DNA of 64,000 bases from Channa striata (taxonomy: Eukaryota > Chordata > Actinopteri > Anabantiformes > Channidae), in contig CM065184.1 in NCBI GenBank assembly GCA_033026295.1, positions 15,953,501 to 16,017,500 on the forward strand. Direction: 5' to 3'. Each line of letters starts with the position of its first letter. Position 1 is the stretch's first letter. The translations under genes and the position numbers were made by a program. The notes beneath the pieces were generated by a model. It was not told the origin of the DNA. It ran no database searches and was given only the letters and a program-made list of their open reading frames with translations. Positions 1-12,889 of the stretch are shown one piece after another.

Positions 1-930
1 TTATTAAATATCATATCTCTCTCATCTAAATCTTGGTAAATGACTTGATAAGCGATCATCAATTCGATTTATTTTGTCTTCTTGAAACCTGGTTGCAGAA
101 GGAAGAATGTCAGTTTAAATGAGTCGACCCCCCCCGAAACAAATCAATTAATCAAACTACACGCATGTCTAAAAGACATAAGGTACTGGATGAAGAAGAA
201 CAGCCTACTTCCATCTACTTGCCAAAATTGGGAGCATCCTGTCTCAAAGCAATGCTGAAAAACTGGTTCATGCATTTGTTATTTCTAGATTGGACATATC
301 ATCTTAATAGACCACTTTGGTCCCAAAATGCAGGCCTACTTGTGGTTCCCAGGATTTCCAAATGTAGAATAGGAGACAGAGCCTTTAGCTATCAGGCTCC
401 TCTCCTGTGGAACCAGCTCCCAGTCCAGATTCGGGAAGCAGACACCCTCTCTACTTTTAAGACTAGGCTCAAAACCTTCCTCTTCGATAAAGCTTATAGT
501 TGGTTATAGTCATGCTGCTACAGGCTTAGACTGCTGGGGGACTCTGCACTGAGCCACTTTCCTCTTCTCTTCACTCTCTCCTCTCACCCCACATTTATGT
601 CACCACTGTAGGACATTAAGTCTGTGTCTTCTTTGTCCCGTAGTCGTCTCTCTCCCTCTCCCTCTCTCTGTCCTCAGGTGTCCCCGGATTTGGACCTGTG
701 TCTTCCAGTGCACAGCTACTGCTCCCACAAACTTGCCCAATATTTAGTTGTTGCTTTCTTTGCTCTGTTCTTTTCTCTCTCCACTTTCCACTCACTGGCT
801 TACTCAGAGGGAAAATTTGGGGGGTTTTCTTTAAATGTTTGTATAGTCTTGACTTTATTAGGTTAAGTGCCTTGTGATTACTTTGTTGTGAATTTGGACT
901 ATATAAATAAAGTTGAATATAAAAATTGAA
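1..930 (+). mobile_element. L2/CR1-group LINE, internally deleted, 3' end intact
   Basis: This is a non-LTR retrotransposon copy that enters from the left edge. Around 33-120 the frame reads HQFDLFCLLETWLQKEE, which resembles the endonuclease domain with its ETW motif. By 165-509 the frame has jumped to the reverse-transcriptase C-terminus (GDRAFSYQAPLLWNQLPV, then FKTRLKTFLFDKAYS). The 3' UTR follows and ends in an ATAAATAAAGTTGAAT tail near 900-925. Compared with the second copy at 44.1-45.7 kb (opposite strand), it lacks about 190 bp after GGTACTGGATGA, about 240 bp after the AGATTGGAC block, and about 110 bp of 3' UTR. The conserved middle of the RT is missing, so it cannot be active. The 114-codon frame is a fusion product of these deletions. 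Clade assignment is from remembered motifs. Confidence 0.85.
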
Positions 931-1029
931 AGATGTTTTAGATACTTCATATAGATCAATGTTTGGCAGACGTTGTAAGGGAGATGTCCATGTACCGACA
1001 GTGAGAGACCCCTCTAACTCAAAGAGACC

Positions 1030-1200
1030 TGGTGGATCAGTGGGTAGGGCGTCAGGCTGAGATGCAGAAGTGTGAGCGCTCAGTGCCAGCTCCCCAGTGG
1101 CTGCCCACTGCTGCCCCAGCTTGTTAGAACACGTATGTGTAATTTGTGTTTGTATTCAATGACGGGGAAAGTGTGAAATGAGAGGATTTAACTCACATCT
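1030..1200 (+). repeat. tRNA-type SINE-like remnant
   Basis: The stretch opens with GGTGGATCAGTGGGTAGGG, which resembles the A-box end of fish tRNA-derived SINEs. It continues with a GC-rich body (CCCCAGTGGCTGCCCACTG) unlike its AT-rich flanks. No intact B box or clean target-site duplication was found, so it is an old copy. Confidence 0.45.
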
Positions 1201-1922
1201 GTGTACTAAATATGGTTAGCTTAGCTCAATCAAGCTTTGGCGGCTATAGATGATCAGACTCAGTGATTTGATTCCCAGCATCCCTAACACGTAACCTCAA
1301 ATTGCTCCTGATGAGTCAGTATAGCACATGACGTGTGTGTGTGTGCTCCTTACTACGTGAGGTAGAACAGCTGTATGAAGGTGCAGGCTAATGTTTTAGT
1401 TTTTTTTGTACTGAATCAACAAAGATCCTCCTGAGTAGTTGAGTCAACAGAAAAGGCCGAGCACAGTACACTCTGCCAAAAATATATATAAAAAAACATA
1501 TTGGAAGAAAAAGCTTTTGTGACTTGATGTAATTGGGTGTCTCTTTGTGCATCCATGTGTTGACTGGGTTTAAAGTGCAGCATGACTATTTCCAGTCATC
1601 TTCCCTGATCTCAGTCCTGACACGGCCTCTTGGTCAAACACACACAGAGATCAAAAACAAAAGCACCAGATGTCAATTTTCGCTCTTTAAAAGTCTTGTG
1701 CAAACGGCTGCGTGTGTGGTGAATGTGCCACCTCTCCTGTTCTTTTTTTTTTCCCCAGACATTTTATCATAATGTCCATCAATGATTTAGAAAACGAGCT
1801 CCCTTTCCCAGGAAAAGTAGTGGAAAGGGTGAAATCATCAAAACCCTGGAGAAACTGAATCTTTTTTTCTAAATATTTTTTGCTTTTCTTCTGCAGAGTT
1901 GATCGAGCTCAAAAATATCAGC

Positions 1923-1949
<27 letters not shown>
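1923..1949. repeat. Poly-T tract (27 T)
   Basis: An uninterrupted run of T. It could be the poly(A) end of a minus-strand retroposed sequence, but nothing recognisable adjoins it. Confidence 0.8.
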
Positions 1950-1953
<4 letters not shown>

Positions 1954-2167
1954 GTAATCATAGGCGTGTGACAGTTGACAAGATTATTTCCATAAGCTGA
2001 TGGGATGTTATAGAAATGCAAGTAATATTCAGAGAATAGTGTTGAATACATAAACAAAATCAGAGTTTGGCAGTTGGCTTCTTATGATTCTCGTTTGGTA
2101 CATTCTAGTACATTAATGCTTTTAAATGGCCCTCTGTCTTCCTTCCATTAAAATGTCTCTATAGGTT

Positions 2168-2340
2168 TAGCTGAAACCAAACCCCATCAGTTGGAGTTTT
2201 TCCATCATCAAGTGTTCGAATTATGTTAACTGGCCAAGAGCACGATGACAAAGAACTTCCTCTGTATTGTGAGCAGTTTAGATGAGGGTATCTAACCTGT
2301 AAAACACCTCTCGATGTCATCTGGAGGAGCTTTTCAGGTA
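2168..2340. repeat. Degraded copy of a GATGTCATCTGGAGGAG repeat
   Basis: It shares AGCTGAAACC at its left, GGAGTTTTTCCATCATCA in the middle and GATGTCATCTGGAGGAGC at its right with a second copy at 13890-13970, in the same order and orientation. That indicates an interspersed repeat family. No protein is encoded. Confidence 0.5.
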
Positions 2341-3390
2341 CAAGCAGAGAGATATTTTGATATTAGGAATGAAAGCTTTATGCCATTTATAGACATGTGC
2401 GTCCCCAAACTAGCCATAGAAAGTAAAAAACAATATTGAAGTTACTATTTAAGTTAAAGCAGTAAAGCCATGTTTAAAACGATTGTGCCTGATGGATGGA
2501 TGAATTAGCAAACAGGCCTCACTCCTCGTTTCTTACTTTAAAGTTAGAGCTCACTTAAATAACTCATAATGGTCACAAACAGATGCAAAATGACTCCAAA
2601 GAGAAGTGGAACAACCACGAAGAAGAGAAACAAAAAGATTACAGATGATGTGGTCGTGAATCTTTGAGTCTGTGCCCAGGGGCTCCTTTTCTCATAATTC
2701 ATGACAGCGACCATATTTCTATGGGCATGTGCGTGTTGTATTAAGATAGACTTCAAAACACATGAACATAACCATAACTGCAGAAAATGTAAATCATTAA
2801 AGAAATGTGAGAAAGTCCTAACTAGCTGTGTCCCTTCAGCTGTTCTACTTTTTTGTTTTGTTTCTGGGCACATTGGAGCAGGTAGCGAGGAAATGTAAGA
2901 AAAGTTAATTAAATGCAACTACTAAGAATATGTGACGATAAAGCGACACACAATGAAATCTACCAAAAAAAAAAACCCTGTAAATTTGTATCTTACCAAA
3001 TGAAAGGTACACCACTGGCAGGATACAAGCCAGTGTCTTTCAGACCTTTGATGAACAGACATGTTCCGTGTTCTGTGTGGTTTCTCTCTCTCTTGTTCCA
3101 GTGTACAGTGACTTTGTCTTGGTCAAGCTGACTAAGTCGGTTTTTAAATGTTGTTTTGTTTTCTGGGTGTCATAGTTTCCCACACGGTACATGCAGCATT
3201 TATTTAAAGAGGCTTCCTTTGGAATTTTGCCACCACTTAGGGCGTTAAGGTTGATCTCAGAATACTCGTGGGCTTTTAATACTCTCAGGTTTTACTTCCT
3301 AATAAACAAGAAAACGGGCATTTGCTTTTGCATCTGTAGTCACCGTCGTTCGCTCTTCTCCTCCCTGCTCTGCTATGCACAGCCTCTTCA

Positions 3391-3540
3391 GGGCGAGGCA
3401 GTGGCTCAGTAGGGAGTGTGGCCCATTGACCACAGTGCCAGTTGTTTGCAACCGGAATTGCCGCTGGGTAAAACACCAAACCCCCACACTGTTCACCCTA
3501 ATTGGTTTTGTGTTGTTGTAATGTGTACATTGAAACATGA
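3391..3540 (+). repeat. tRNA-type SINE-like remnant
   Basis: It starts GAGGCAGTGGCTCAGTAGGG, the usual opening of many fish SINEs. It continues through a degenerate CTGGGTAAAACACCAAACCC block, comparable to the CTGGGCAAGACACTGAACCCC block seen elsewhere in the window near 38.84 kb. Promoter boxes are mutated. Confidence 0.5.
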
Positions 3541-4159
3541 AAGATTCTGTTAACGACTATTTTATTAATTGCCCGGGTATATTATAAAGTCAAAAGCAGC
3601 AAATTTAGCCACTGTCAAATTCAGCGTGACTATTAGATAATTCAGATACTCTGACAAGTAAAAGCATTGTCAGATGGATGAGCGATGTTCTGCACAAGCC
3701 TTTCACCTTAATTTCTGATCTCCAGCCAATGCTCACAGCTGGTGTAAAGCACCCTTAAACCTGCTCAACACTGACGCAGTGCCAATTTATCCAACGAGAT
3801 GGCAAGACAAAACATCTTCTCATCCATCAAAGTGGTTAATCTCCTTTCACCCGTGACGAATAGACTGATTTATCTTGTGGAGAAATCTAACAATGTAAAC
3901 CCCGATCCCCAAACGTGCGCAATTTAACACGCTGGGTGCACATGAGTAATGACTGTTAATCCGAGTACAGTATACTTTTGTCAGCTGCACTCGTGTTCTT
4001 TGGCGTCAGTGCAGTCAAATAACTTGTATCTATAGTTAAAGCCATGAGACGGCTGTATTGGATCATCGCTGTATGATGGCTACTACCTGAAAGTCCAGGA
4101 AACAGGAGAGCTTCAATTAAAATAAATGAAATGAATACAAGTTCATTCTTTTTGCTTTT

Positions 4160-4310
4160 TAACACATACATTTGATGGATACTTTATTAATCTGCATTTT
4201 GCAATTTTTGCATCAGTAGCTGTTACACATAATGATACAGTATATGTACAAAGTGATAGCAATAAAGTTAAATATAAAATCCTAATAGTACTATTACTTC
4301 ACTGTGGCTT
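4160..4310 (-). mobile_element. Possible Rex3/RTE-type LINE 3'-end remnant
   Basis: The sequence GATGGATACTTTATTAATC followed by TTTTGCATCAGTAGCTG resembles the antisense 3' end of fish Rex3-like elements (typically GGATACTTTATTGATCCC). Only the tail region is present and it is diverged. The call rests on memory of the family. Confidence 0.35.
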
Positions 4311-4831
4311 GTGCAATTTAGTAAAGGGGGAACTGTCCTAATGTATGGATGTATGTTACAGTTGTTGTAGCTATTTTGTGATGAAATGGTCACTGCAGAG
4401 AGTCAAGAAATATGAAAATCAGTCAAATCAAACAAAAAATACAATTGTTAATACAATGCCTTTTTACAGTTATTGGCAAAGCTGTGGGCTGTATGATATT
4501 AGTTATTACCTATCTGTGCCATATCTCCCAGTTAGTCTATCAGGAAGTAACATAAAGTCTATAACATTCTACTTCTGTGATTTAGGCAGCTTTAGATGCA
4601 AAACCTCATTTTGCTTAATGCAAATATTCATCTGGAATGGAGAAAAAGCATTTTTGTGCCTCTGTACATTTAGTCCAGTATCACTTGAACTAAATGTGAA
4701 AGTTGGATTGGAAAGTACAGAGTGTTTCCTTTTTCAAAAGAGACCAGGGACATGAATTGTATTTTATTTTGTTTACAGCACTTTCAGGCATATGCTCAAA
4801 TGTTTAGAACCTGTTCTGACCGATTACTCTG

Positions 4832-4833
<2 letters not shown>

Positions 4834-4878
<45 letters not shown>
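4834..4878. repeat. (AC)n microsatellite, about 22 units
   Basis: A pure dinucleotide run of about 45 bp, one of more than ten CA/TG tracts in this window. Confidence 0.95.
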
Positions 4879-4879
<1 letters not shown>

Positions 4880-4882
<3 letters not shown>

Positions 4883-7800
4883 CCATTAACATTTTTCATA
4901 AAATATTTTTCCTGGTAATTGCTGTTAAATCCACATCTACATAAGGTTCAGAGGAAACTTGTTGCCTTAAAAGCAGCCTGTCACTTTCTCTTCAGTAAAT
5001 GGGCCTCGGCGCTAAATGCAGAACCACTTCATCAGGCAGAGAAGACAAAGCACAATGTCATCTATCAGACTGGTTCATCTGGTCCTGTCCCTTCAGTAAA
5101 TTATTCAGAGTAGTTATTCGTCTTTGTCCCGAGAGTAAAAGATCACGGAGTGAATGGGAACTACTGTTTAGGCCCTTTTTTTCTTGCCTGTCTGCTAAAG
5201 ACTCATGCGTCATGCAGTTGTTTGCTTTTCGAGGTGGTTACGAGTCCAGTGTTGCTGCAGGTGTTTCTCTGCTGAACGTCTTTCAGATTTAGGGCGCCTT
5301 TTCGTTAGTTGTGGGGATAATCACCTCTGAACGTTTCCTTTTTCACACATTGTCAGAGTGAAGAGGGGGAAAAAACAGCCGCTCGAAGTGGAAATGAAAC
5401 ATCTTTGCAGAGTGATATTGAGTGTGAAAGAAGCTTTGGGCTCTTAAAAAGGGGGGCAGCCGACTAATTCGTCTCCTGAGCTCTCGGCAGAATGATTAAA
5501 AGCGTCGCTAAAGCTGAGAAATTTCAAAGTGTCTGGCCTGTAGCTTGGCTACAGTGTCAGGAGAGAGCAGAGGCAGGGTTATAAATGGAAGAGTGCAATT
5601 TATCTTTTTGCACTTAAAGTCTTAAATCACCTTATGTACTGGTATTTTTAGGTGGACATTTATCCTCAGGGGAAAAGCCTGATGGTTATTGGAGGATGAG
5701 AGGAGATTTGTGTTAATAAACCTGCTTCTTGGCCTTTGTTAAATCACTGTGGCTCTCGAACCACGGAGTACCATTGAAGTAACCATGGAATAATCGTCTC
5801 CAAATTGTGAGGGGAGGGGTGTATATCTGTACGCAGCAATATTTATTTAAATCTTCAGCTATGACCGTGTGTATTCTTAACAATATTCCGCACAAACACG
5901 AAGCTGCTGCACGTGTTGACTAAATGTCCATCTCTACATCTTTAGTCTCAGCTAAAATCCAAATGTTTTCTCTGAAGAATTTTTTTTTTTGTCTTCTTGT
6001 GTTGAGTGGTTTATCACAGTGAGGTTTTTGTTGTGCTGCTTAAATGTAATGTCTGCATCATTATTAAAAGCATTAGACTTTGATACATTTAAAATATTAA
6101 AATTTAGCAGGTCTAATTATAAAGAATTTATTGTACTCAGTCTCTACAGTAGGTTACTATAGATACGAGGGGGAATCACAAAGTCCCTTCACTTAGACGT
6201 GTAGTGCCCTTCTAACCTAATCACGTCCACACGCTTGTGTATGCGATCGTTTGCTCATTACCTCCCTTTTCTCAGTTTAGCAGTCTCCAGTTTCATTCAG
6301 TCTGTAGTTAACGTGTCACTAAACAGTGGCCCTATGAATTAGACAGGTTGCCACACAGGTGGAAATTCCACACACCTGACTGCTCACTGTGCACTGTGCA
6401 TGGCCTGCAGGCTGCTGGACGTGAAGGGTGTGAGTGAAAGCCTAACAAATATGTAGAGGCAGACAGAGAGAGACAAATGAGGAGGTTGTCTAACTAATGA
6501 TAAAATGTCCAGCGTGGTTAAAGCAGGAGCTCATTCTGGCATAATGTTTTTATATGTACGAAGATTTAGAAAATAACTCCTAACCTTAAGTAAAATGACT
6601 GAGGTTCTTGCAGTCGACTTTACTTGAGTCTCTTCATTTAGCATCTCAGTTTTGTTTTTTTTTTGCTAGTTACAGATGCAGATTTTCAAATATAACCTGC
6701 CGACGTATCATGAAAGGAGTTAAAATCTGCTCCATCTTAAACGCCAACATTAATTATGCAAACAGATCATCAGTACTGATCACAGAAACACTAATTTTCG
6801 CCGGAAATCTCTGCAGCGCGTCAGCAGCACTTGTTGTGTAAATAGCGAAGTGCTCTGAAGGTGTTATAAGGTCAGACACTTACAGCTTCGGAGATATTAA
6901 GAAGAGCTCATCCCTCACTACTGCTCTTATCCCTCTCCCTTCTTCATGGCAACTCTTTGTTTCTTGTTTCTTACTTACTGAGGATATAATTTACTACTTT
7001 GGATTAGACACAGCCTGAAACAGAAACAAACTGTAGTGATTACAAGTTGTTTATAACCTTATTACCTTTCATTGGGAATCAGTTTTGTTGCACTAAAGTT
7101 GGCGCTGTTCATTTCTGTGTAGTCTTAGCCAACCAGATGTCTTTTAACAGTTATCGTACTCCATCCTAAAAAAATATTATTGTAAAAGGATGCAATTTTG
7201 CAATTATGTTACACTGGAGTCAGTCATTCTAACATTTTACATTTTATCCTAAAGTAAAAACCCTTCACACCAATAAATTATGAATCAAACATTTGGTGCT
7301 GGAAACTAACCACAACAGTACAAAGTAAAACGTCAAAATGCTGCAGCTTTTTAAAACGTTTTCTTTTTACATTTATAATAACCACACACAATGAGAGGAA
7401 TTTAGTGACTAAATTAACACAAACTGAAAACAGGTGACCCAGTCCGAATGTCTCACTTGTGTTGTCCAAAACTGCTGTGAGTGGAGATTTCCAAAATATC
7501 ATCTGCTCAAAGCCCTACAGCTTTCATCTTTTGCATAGATGCATGGAGCTCTGGGGAGGAGGTCCTACTGTCTGTTGTGTGGCCAAAACTGTACCAGTGA
7601 AGCCAGGCCAAAAAGTAAAATAGTTTACTTTAATCTTTTTAGAGACTGGACCCCTCACACTTTTAACCATGGGTAAATCAAAGGGATCCTAACGATGGGT
7701 CTTTAAAGTGAATCAGATGTTGTGAACTTATATTACTAAGAAGAGTAACATTTGACTGTTTTCTTAAAGACATAGTGAAATTAATATTTCATCCTAAACA

Positions 7801-10360
7801 CACAATAAATCCTTGGTGGGATAGGGATGCAGTTATGAATAATCTCATAAGGGAAAAAAGTGCCTTTGCTCAGCTTTAGACAGTGGGAAAGTAATGTCCG
7901 GTCTTTAGAGGAAGTTTAAACGAGAAATGCACGGCATTTGCTGCCCACGTTGTGTAATTGTGTGTTGAAAGTGGACATTGAATGTGGACATTTCCTTTGC
8001 AAAAGGACACATACTGTACAGTACAGTACAGTAACTTTGCAGATTACTGTGCCTCCACACACACTCTTTGAACTGGTGTTTTCCAGGCCACAAGAAGCCA
8101 AATCTGAGCAAGTAGGAAGTTAATTGTGATGAATCAGTCCTAATAAAAGGACATGTAGCTTCATATTGTGACACATTTTTAAACACTGACTAAATGGAGA
8201 TTTCTTTCTCTGCGTATTTATTTATCTAACAGTAAAAAGCATATACTATAGGATAAAAGGGAAATGTCCAGATTTGAACTAAGTGAAAGTCATCACCCAG
8301 AAAGTCAACCACACCTCAGAGGCAAATTTTGATTTGTTACGCTATTTTGACCCTCTATTGCAATGTACATCATTCTAAAAATGCACTAGAATATACAGTA
8401 GTTATCCAGAGATAAACAATGCCCCAGTGTAACGCGGTAAAGGCTTTAAAACGCTGTTTACATGCGGCGTGTGTTTTATTGTTTGGCCTTCGTCTGTGTC
8501 CAGTACAACAAAGGAAAAAGGAATTAAATCGTGGTTTAATAAGAACGGGAAGATAATTTCAGGATTGTGACTTGGTGTATATTTTTAGTCTAAACCATAG
8601 GCCCACATTTCCTTTGTTTTCATCAACACTGCATGAGAGCCTGTGTGTGTGTGTCTGTGTGCGTGCGTGCCATGTGTCAACAGCCTGATTCAGAAAGTCT
8701 CAAAGGGAAGCAGGAAGCTGCCGTTATGTCGAACATTGCACACGGATTAAGTTAAAGCGTTCTAGTAAAGAAGTACATTTGCCGTGATTCTCGTTTGTTT
8801 AGACTAGATTTTTATCATAGTTTTATTTTAAGTTAACTAAAATATAACCTGTAAACATTAGTCTGTAACATCAGTAGTGTATGGATGGGTGCCATATTAA
8901 CCAAGATGAAACAAAACAACTAACAAACCATGTGCCCAGGAAGAGAGAGACAAAATGGCTGAATCCCCCAGCTTATAGAGCTGGAGGAGGAGTCATAACA
9001 AATACAACGTCCTAAAAAAAAAAAAAAAAAAAGAAAAAAAGAAAAGTCCAAGGACTGCCCAGACAGGAAGTAAAAATGCTGTCTCACCCTCCACCTTAAC
9101 AACAGAGGCTCATTTAGGAACATGTGATGTGCACTTCAGACTGGTGTCCTAGGAATATTAATGTATATTTCTGTTTCTATGAGCTTAGGATTCGTAAGGT
9201 AATCTGATCTATAACTAGTGAATGTTATGGCTTTGCTCTCTCTTTGTATGTAATAGTAATATTCAGAGAAACTCGAGGAAGGATAACAGCCACAATAAAT
9301 AAAAAAAGGAGTTAAAATGAGTCAAAATTAAACATTTGGCTGAGACGTTTGAACATTATGGAAACAAAAATAAAAACTTTGCAGGACAATGAACAAATAA
9401 CACACAGTAACACAATCCAGATTTTGAAGCGTATGCTTGTAATAACCATGCCCATCGCTGGTGGCAGTATTTACGATTGAGCAGCACCTCAGTTGCTCAA
9501 TGTCCTGAGCGTGAACCACACCCCCGCCCTGTCCTGCTGGTACTAAGGGCCTTTAATCTGGACATGTGGAGGTTTGCCTTCATTACCTGTGGCTATTGTT
9601 GTTTCTTGAAGTTTACTTTATGGAACGTGCAGATCTGCAAAAGAGCACATTTTCATTTCTGAGCAATAAAAGCAGATTTTCATTTAGTTCAACTTATGTT
9701 TTTACATTATTTTTCCCCAACTTCCACGTTTTCTTTCCCTGCATTTTAACGTTTTTCTTTCCCCCTCCACTTATTTCTCTGTTCCAGCTGGAATGATGCT
9801 GACTAGGTTTGGGGTCATGACATAATCATCATGAGATGGTGAGGCTGGTGACCGCAGTCAGCGACAGAAGAGGTGGTGCTGTGTGTCGTAGTTTGCAGCT
9901 GCTGTTTCTTGGCAAAAAGGAACTGTGCTGTGGGGTGGCCACAATAATTTGCTCCAATGTTGTGAAGAACAAATTCAAGAGATTTGAAGGAGCAGTAAGT
10001 CATTTTTTTTTTTATTATTGCATTGCACCAAATGACCATAAAACACCTGCTGGAGGTTGTTAATTGTCCAGGTGTTGAGGTTTTCTGGTTTACCAAATTG
10101 GTCCTTCCTGCTTGGGGGCTGTTTTGAAGCAAATTCCCCACACCCAAATGAAGTCATGCCGTTAAAATCCCGGGTTGTGGTGACCACAAGAAAAATATGC
10201 ATGTAGAAACAAGCCTAGAAAACCAGTTGGATTAGCAGATGTGGGGCTTTCACGCACTGTCCTTTTTTGTATGTCAGGAGACCTTTACATTTTGGAACAA
10301 TTTTGATTTTGTTTTTTTAATTCACAGTACAGAAATATCCAAAGTTGCAATGACAAAGCA
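4880..10360. other. Non-coding stretch, no gene recognised
   Basis: I see no exon with a convincing frame plus splice sites. Features are limited to small simple repeats: an ACAGT run near 8012-8032, (TG)n near 8644-8670 and an A-rich run near 9014-9050. The longest frames (about 90-110 codons) overlap on both strands and look like chance. Confidence 0.45.
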
Positions 10361-10368
10361 CAAATGTA

Positions 10369-10622
10369 CACTCAGTGGCCACTTTATTAGGTACACCTGT
10401 AAAATCTAAAGAATGATTGAGGTGGCAAAAACTTTAGAACCACCTCTTCTTATAATGCACTCCAGTGCGACTCCACCTTATAAAATAAATATCTTATTTT
10501 ACTTTTTATTAAGGTACTAAAGTTTGACAGGTTCAACTAAAAAACAGAATCTCCTAGAGCAGCTCTGCCATAAATTCTACTATTAGATTGTACAGGTGTA
10601 CCTTATAAAGTGACCACTGAGG
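10369..10622. mobile_element. MITE-like element with about 38-bp terminal inverted repeats
   Basis: The left end reads CTCAGTGGCCACTTTATT then AGGTACACCTGTAAAATCTA. The right end is the reverse complement of the same motif with about four mismatches, ending CTTATAAAGTGACCACTGAG. The roughly 175-bp interior encodes nothing. The arm sequence is a common fish inverted-repeat motif, and the structure fits a non-autonomous DNA transposon. The target-site duplication is unclear, so the superfamily is left open. Confidence 0.75.
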
Positions 10623-11359
10623 CTAATTGGAGTAAATATCACTCATGTAAATTCCTGTTTTGATTGTTCAGTATTTGTCTATATAAGAATTGAGAAATGG
10701 CTGTAGTTTTAAAAGATTGAACCTACAGTGGACTTGATTGAATCAAAGTCTCACTTTCCTTTCACACTGACAGGATTAAAAGGTCCAAATCTTTTTGTGA
10801 AACCTCTGCTTTCATAATTTAACTGAATATTCTGAAATGTAAGAAGCACTCTTAAAGCAATAAAATAAACAAGTAATTGCACGAAGCATTAAACCTTTAT
10901 AAGTGAATTTGTTCTTCCTGTCTGTGTGTTAATGCTGTTGTCATGGATCAGTATTTTCTGTCCACACTTTGTGGCAGCAGTTCACGCAAAATGGTTAATG
11001 GCAAACACACACACCCAGCAAGTTATGTTCAGCTGGATTATTCTCCTGCATCAGATATCACACATGGAGGTATTTTAGGTCCATTTTGCACTTCCTCAAA
11101 CTGTAGCTCCATGTGTGGACTGTAATATGGTTGCTTCTACGGTCGCCTGATTGCACTGATTTCTGTGATTACGAAGCTAAAAAGGATGAAGTGTGGCTGT
11201 AAGAAGTTTGTGTTTAAATGCGCAAAAAGATATCATATTAAACGTCAAATACATAAGCACGTTGTCCTCTTAAAGGACACGTTCACAGTTTAACAAGTGT
11301 CAGGTGCCCACGTAAACAGTGACAGAGGTCGTCTTTGCTGTGATCATTCCTCTTCATAG

Positions 11360-11570
11360 AGCTTTTTAAACGGGCAAGTATCACTGCTGACCCCGCACAA
11401 AAATTGTTTAGGCTTCTCCCCTCTGGCAGGCGCTACAGAGCTATGCCCACCAGAACCACCCGACACAAAGTCAGTTTCTTCCCCCAGGCTATGTCTGAGC
11501 CAAACTCTCCGAATGTCAAGGTGTGCAATAAGTTCTGTGCAATTTCTATGTTTATATTTTTGTAACTATA
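11360..11570 (+). mobile_element. Non-LTR retrotransposon C-terminus remnant
   Basis: Reading from 11378 the frame gives LFRLLPSGRRYRAMPTRT followed by HKVSFFPQAM. LLPSGRRYR...RT....SFFP is the familiar C-terminal signature of fish non-LTR retrotransposon polymerases. Only about 48 codons and a short 3' region remain. No upstream RT motifs precede it, consistent with 5' truncation. Confidence 0.65.
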
Positions 11571-12885
11571 TCTACGGGTTTAATGAAGCTAATAATTCAC
11601 GTAAATAATGGTTAAATCATGGAGAGTATTAGGAGACAGACCGAATTCAATTCCTTGCTTGTCATGTACAAACTTGGCGAATAAAGACTTTGTTCTGTGG
11701 AAATTTGTATCCACGCCATATCAAAAATGAGGCTTAAGTAGCATGGATTTATTGAATCAACTGAGGGAACTTTACAAAAACATGCAACTTTGTCAGATTT
11801 TTCCTCAATGTAAATAATTTGGACAAATTCACAGTTTGAGAACTCTGGTTTTATGCCCCCCCCCAAAAAAAGCATTAATTGGAGGGATCTTATATTAACA
11901 GTTTGAGTGGGCACCTGAACGTTAAAAGACAAACTTGTGAATCTGTTTTTTAATAGGAACTCCAAGAAAGACCTAAATCATACAGTAGAGCATCAAGCCT
12001 CAGATAGCATCTTTGATCTGATGCCTCTCAAAAGCACTGATTGATTGTAGCTATCTTTCATAACAGTGTAGTGTGTTTATTTATGGGTTACGCGGGTTTC
12101 ATGAGCCTCAGGCTGTTGTCACATTAAGACTAAACTCCTAAATTAGCGTGAACATGCATAATTCCTGGACCATGCCCTTTTCCCAAACACATTTTCCCTT
12201 CTAGGAGAAGAATTTTAAGGCTCGTCCTAAGATGAACCCAATTTTCTGTCTCATGAAGGGGAAAAAAAACAGGTTTTGTGCCTTAAAGTGATGAAGACAT
12301 TAGAGAGATGTTTTGTGTAGAGGACTGAAATTAGTTTTCCACTCGTGTCTGCAGGCAGCATTAATGCTTCTGACAGAGTGAGGGAATGGGCATAAAGGGC
12401 CACATGTTGAACTCCAGGGTTACTGAGAACATTTCTACACTACAGCAGATTTATAAACTATGTCATTGTGCTGTTTTCTTGCTTCATTTTCAAGCTGTGA
12501 AAATTGACCAAATCACCATTTTGTTTTAGCTTTTTAACGTAGACACTTTTTAACCAGCAAACTTGTAAAAAAGTTTGCGTTCATGTGAACATGGCCTCAA
12601 AGGAAAGGGGAGCATTGTGGATTATAAGACAACAGCCCAGGCCTGGTGCTAGATTCAGCCTGAGGCCAGTTTGTGTAGAACCTATTATGTCGCCTACAAA
12701 TTAATTCCCTAAACAAGACTTTGCCTAAACATTTCCTAAAAACAAAAAAGATGTTCAGACCATGTGGTGTTTCAAAAGTAGAGTGTGAAACTGGAAGAGA
12801 GGGACAAAGACAAAACAGGAAAGAGAGCGTGTGAAACAAAACAAGACATTAAGTCAGAGCGAGAGAGAGGGGAGATATATTTGTC
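11570..12885. other. Non-coding stretch, no gene recognised
   Basis: There are only short overlapping frames and a C-run followed by an A-run near 11857-11871. No splice-supported exon was seen. Confidence 0.4.
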
Positions 12886-12889
12886 GGCA

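Larger units (their letters stand above)
1200..3390. other. Non-coding stretch, no gene recognised
   Basis: Open frames here are short and AT-rich, without convincing splice context. Two good-looking acceptor tracts (ending near 1759 and 1896) are followed by stop codons or by a run of 27 T at 1923-1949. A degraded repeat at 2168-2340 is listed separately. Confidence 0.5.

Noticed and set aside
4345..4755. 136-codon plus-strand frame
   Set aside because: AT-rich, without splice context or recognisable domain, and immediately next to a retroposon remnant and a CA repeat.
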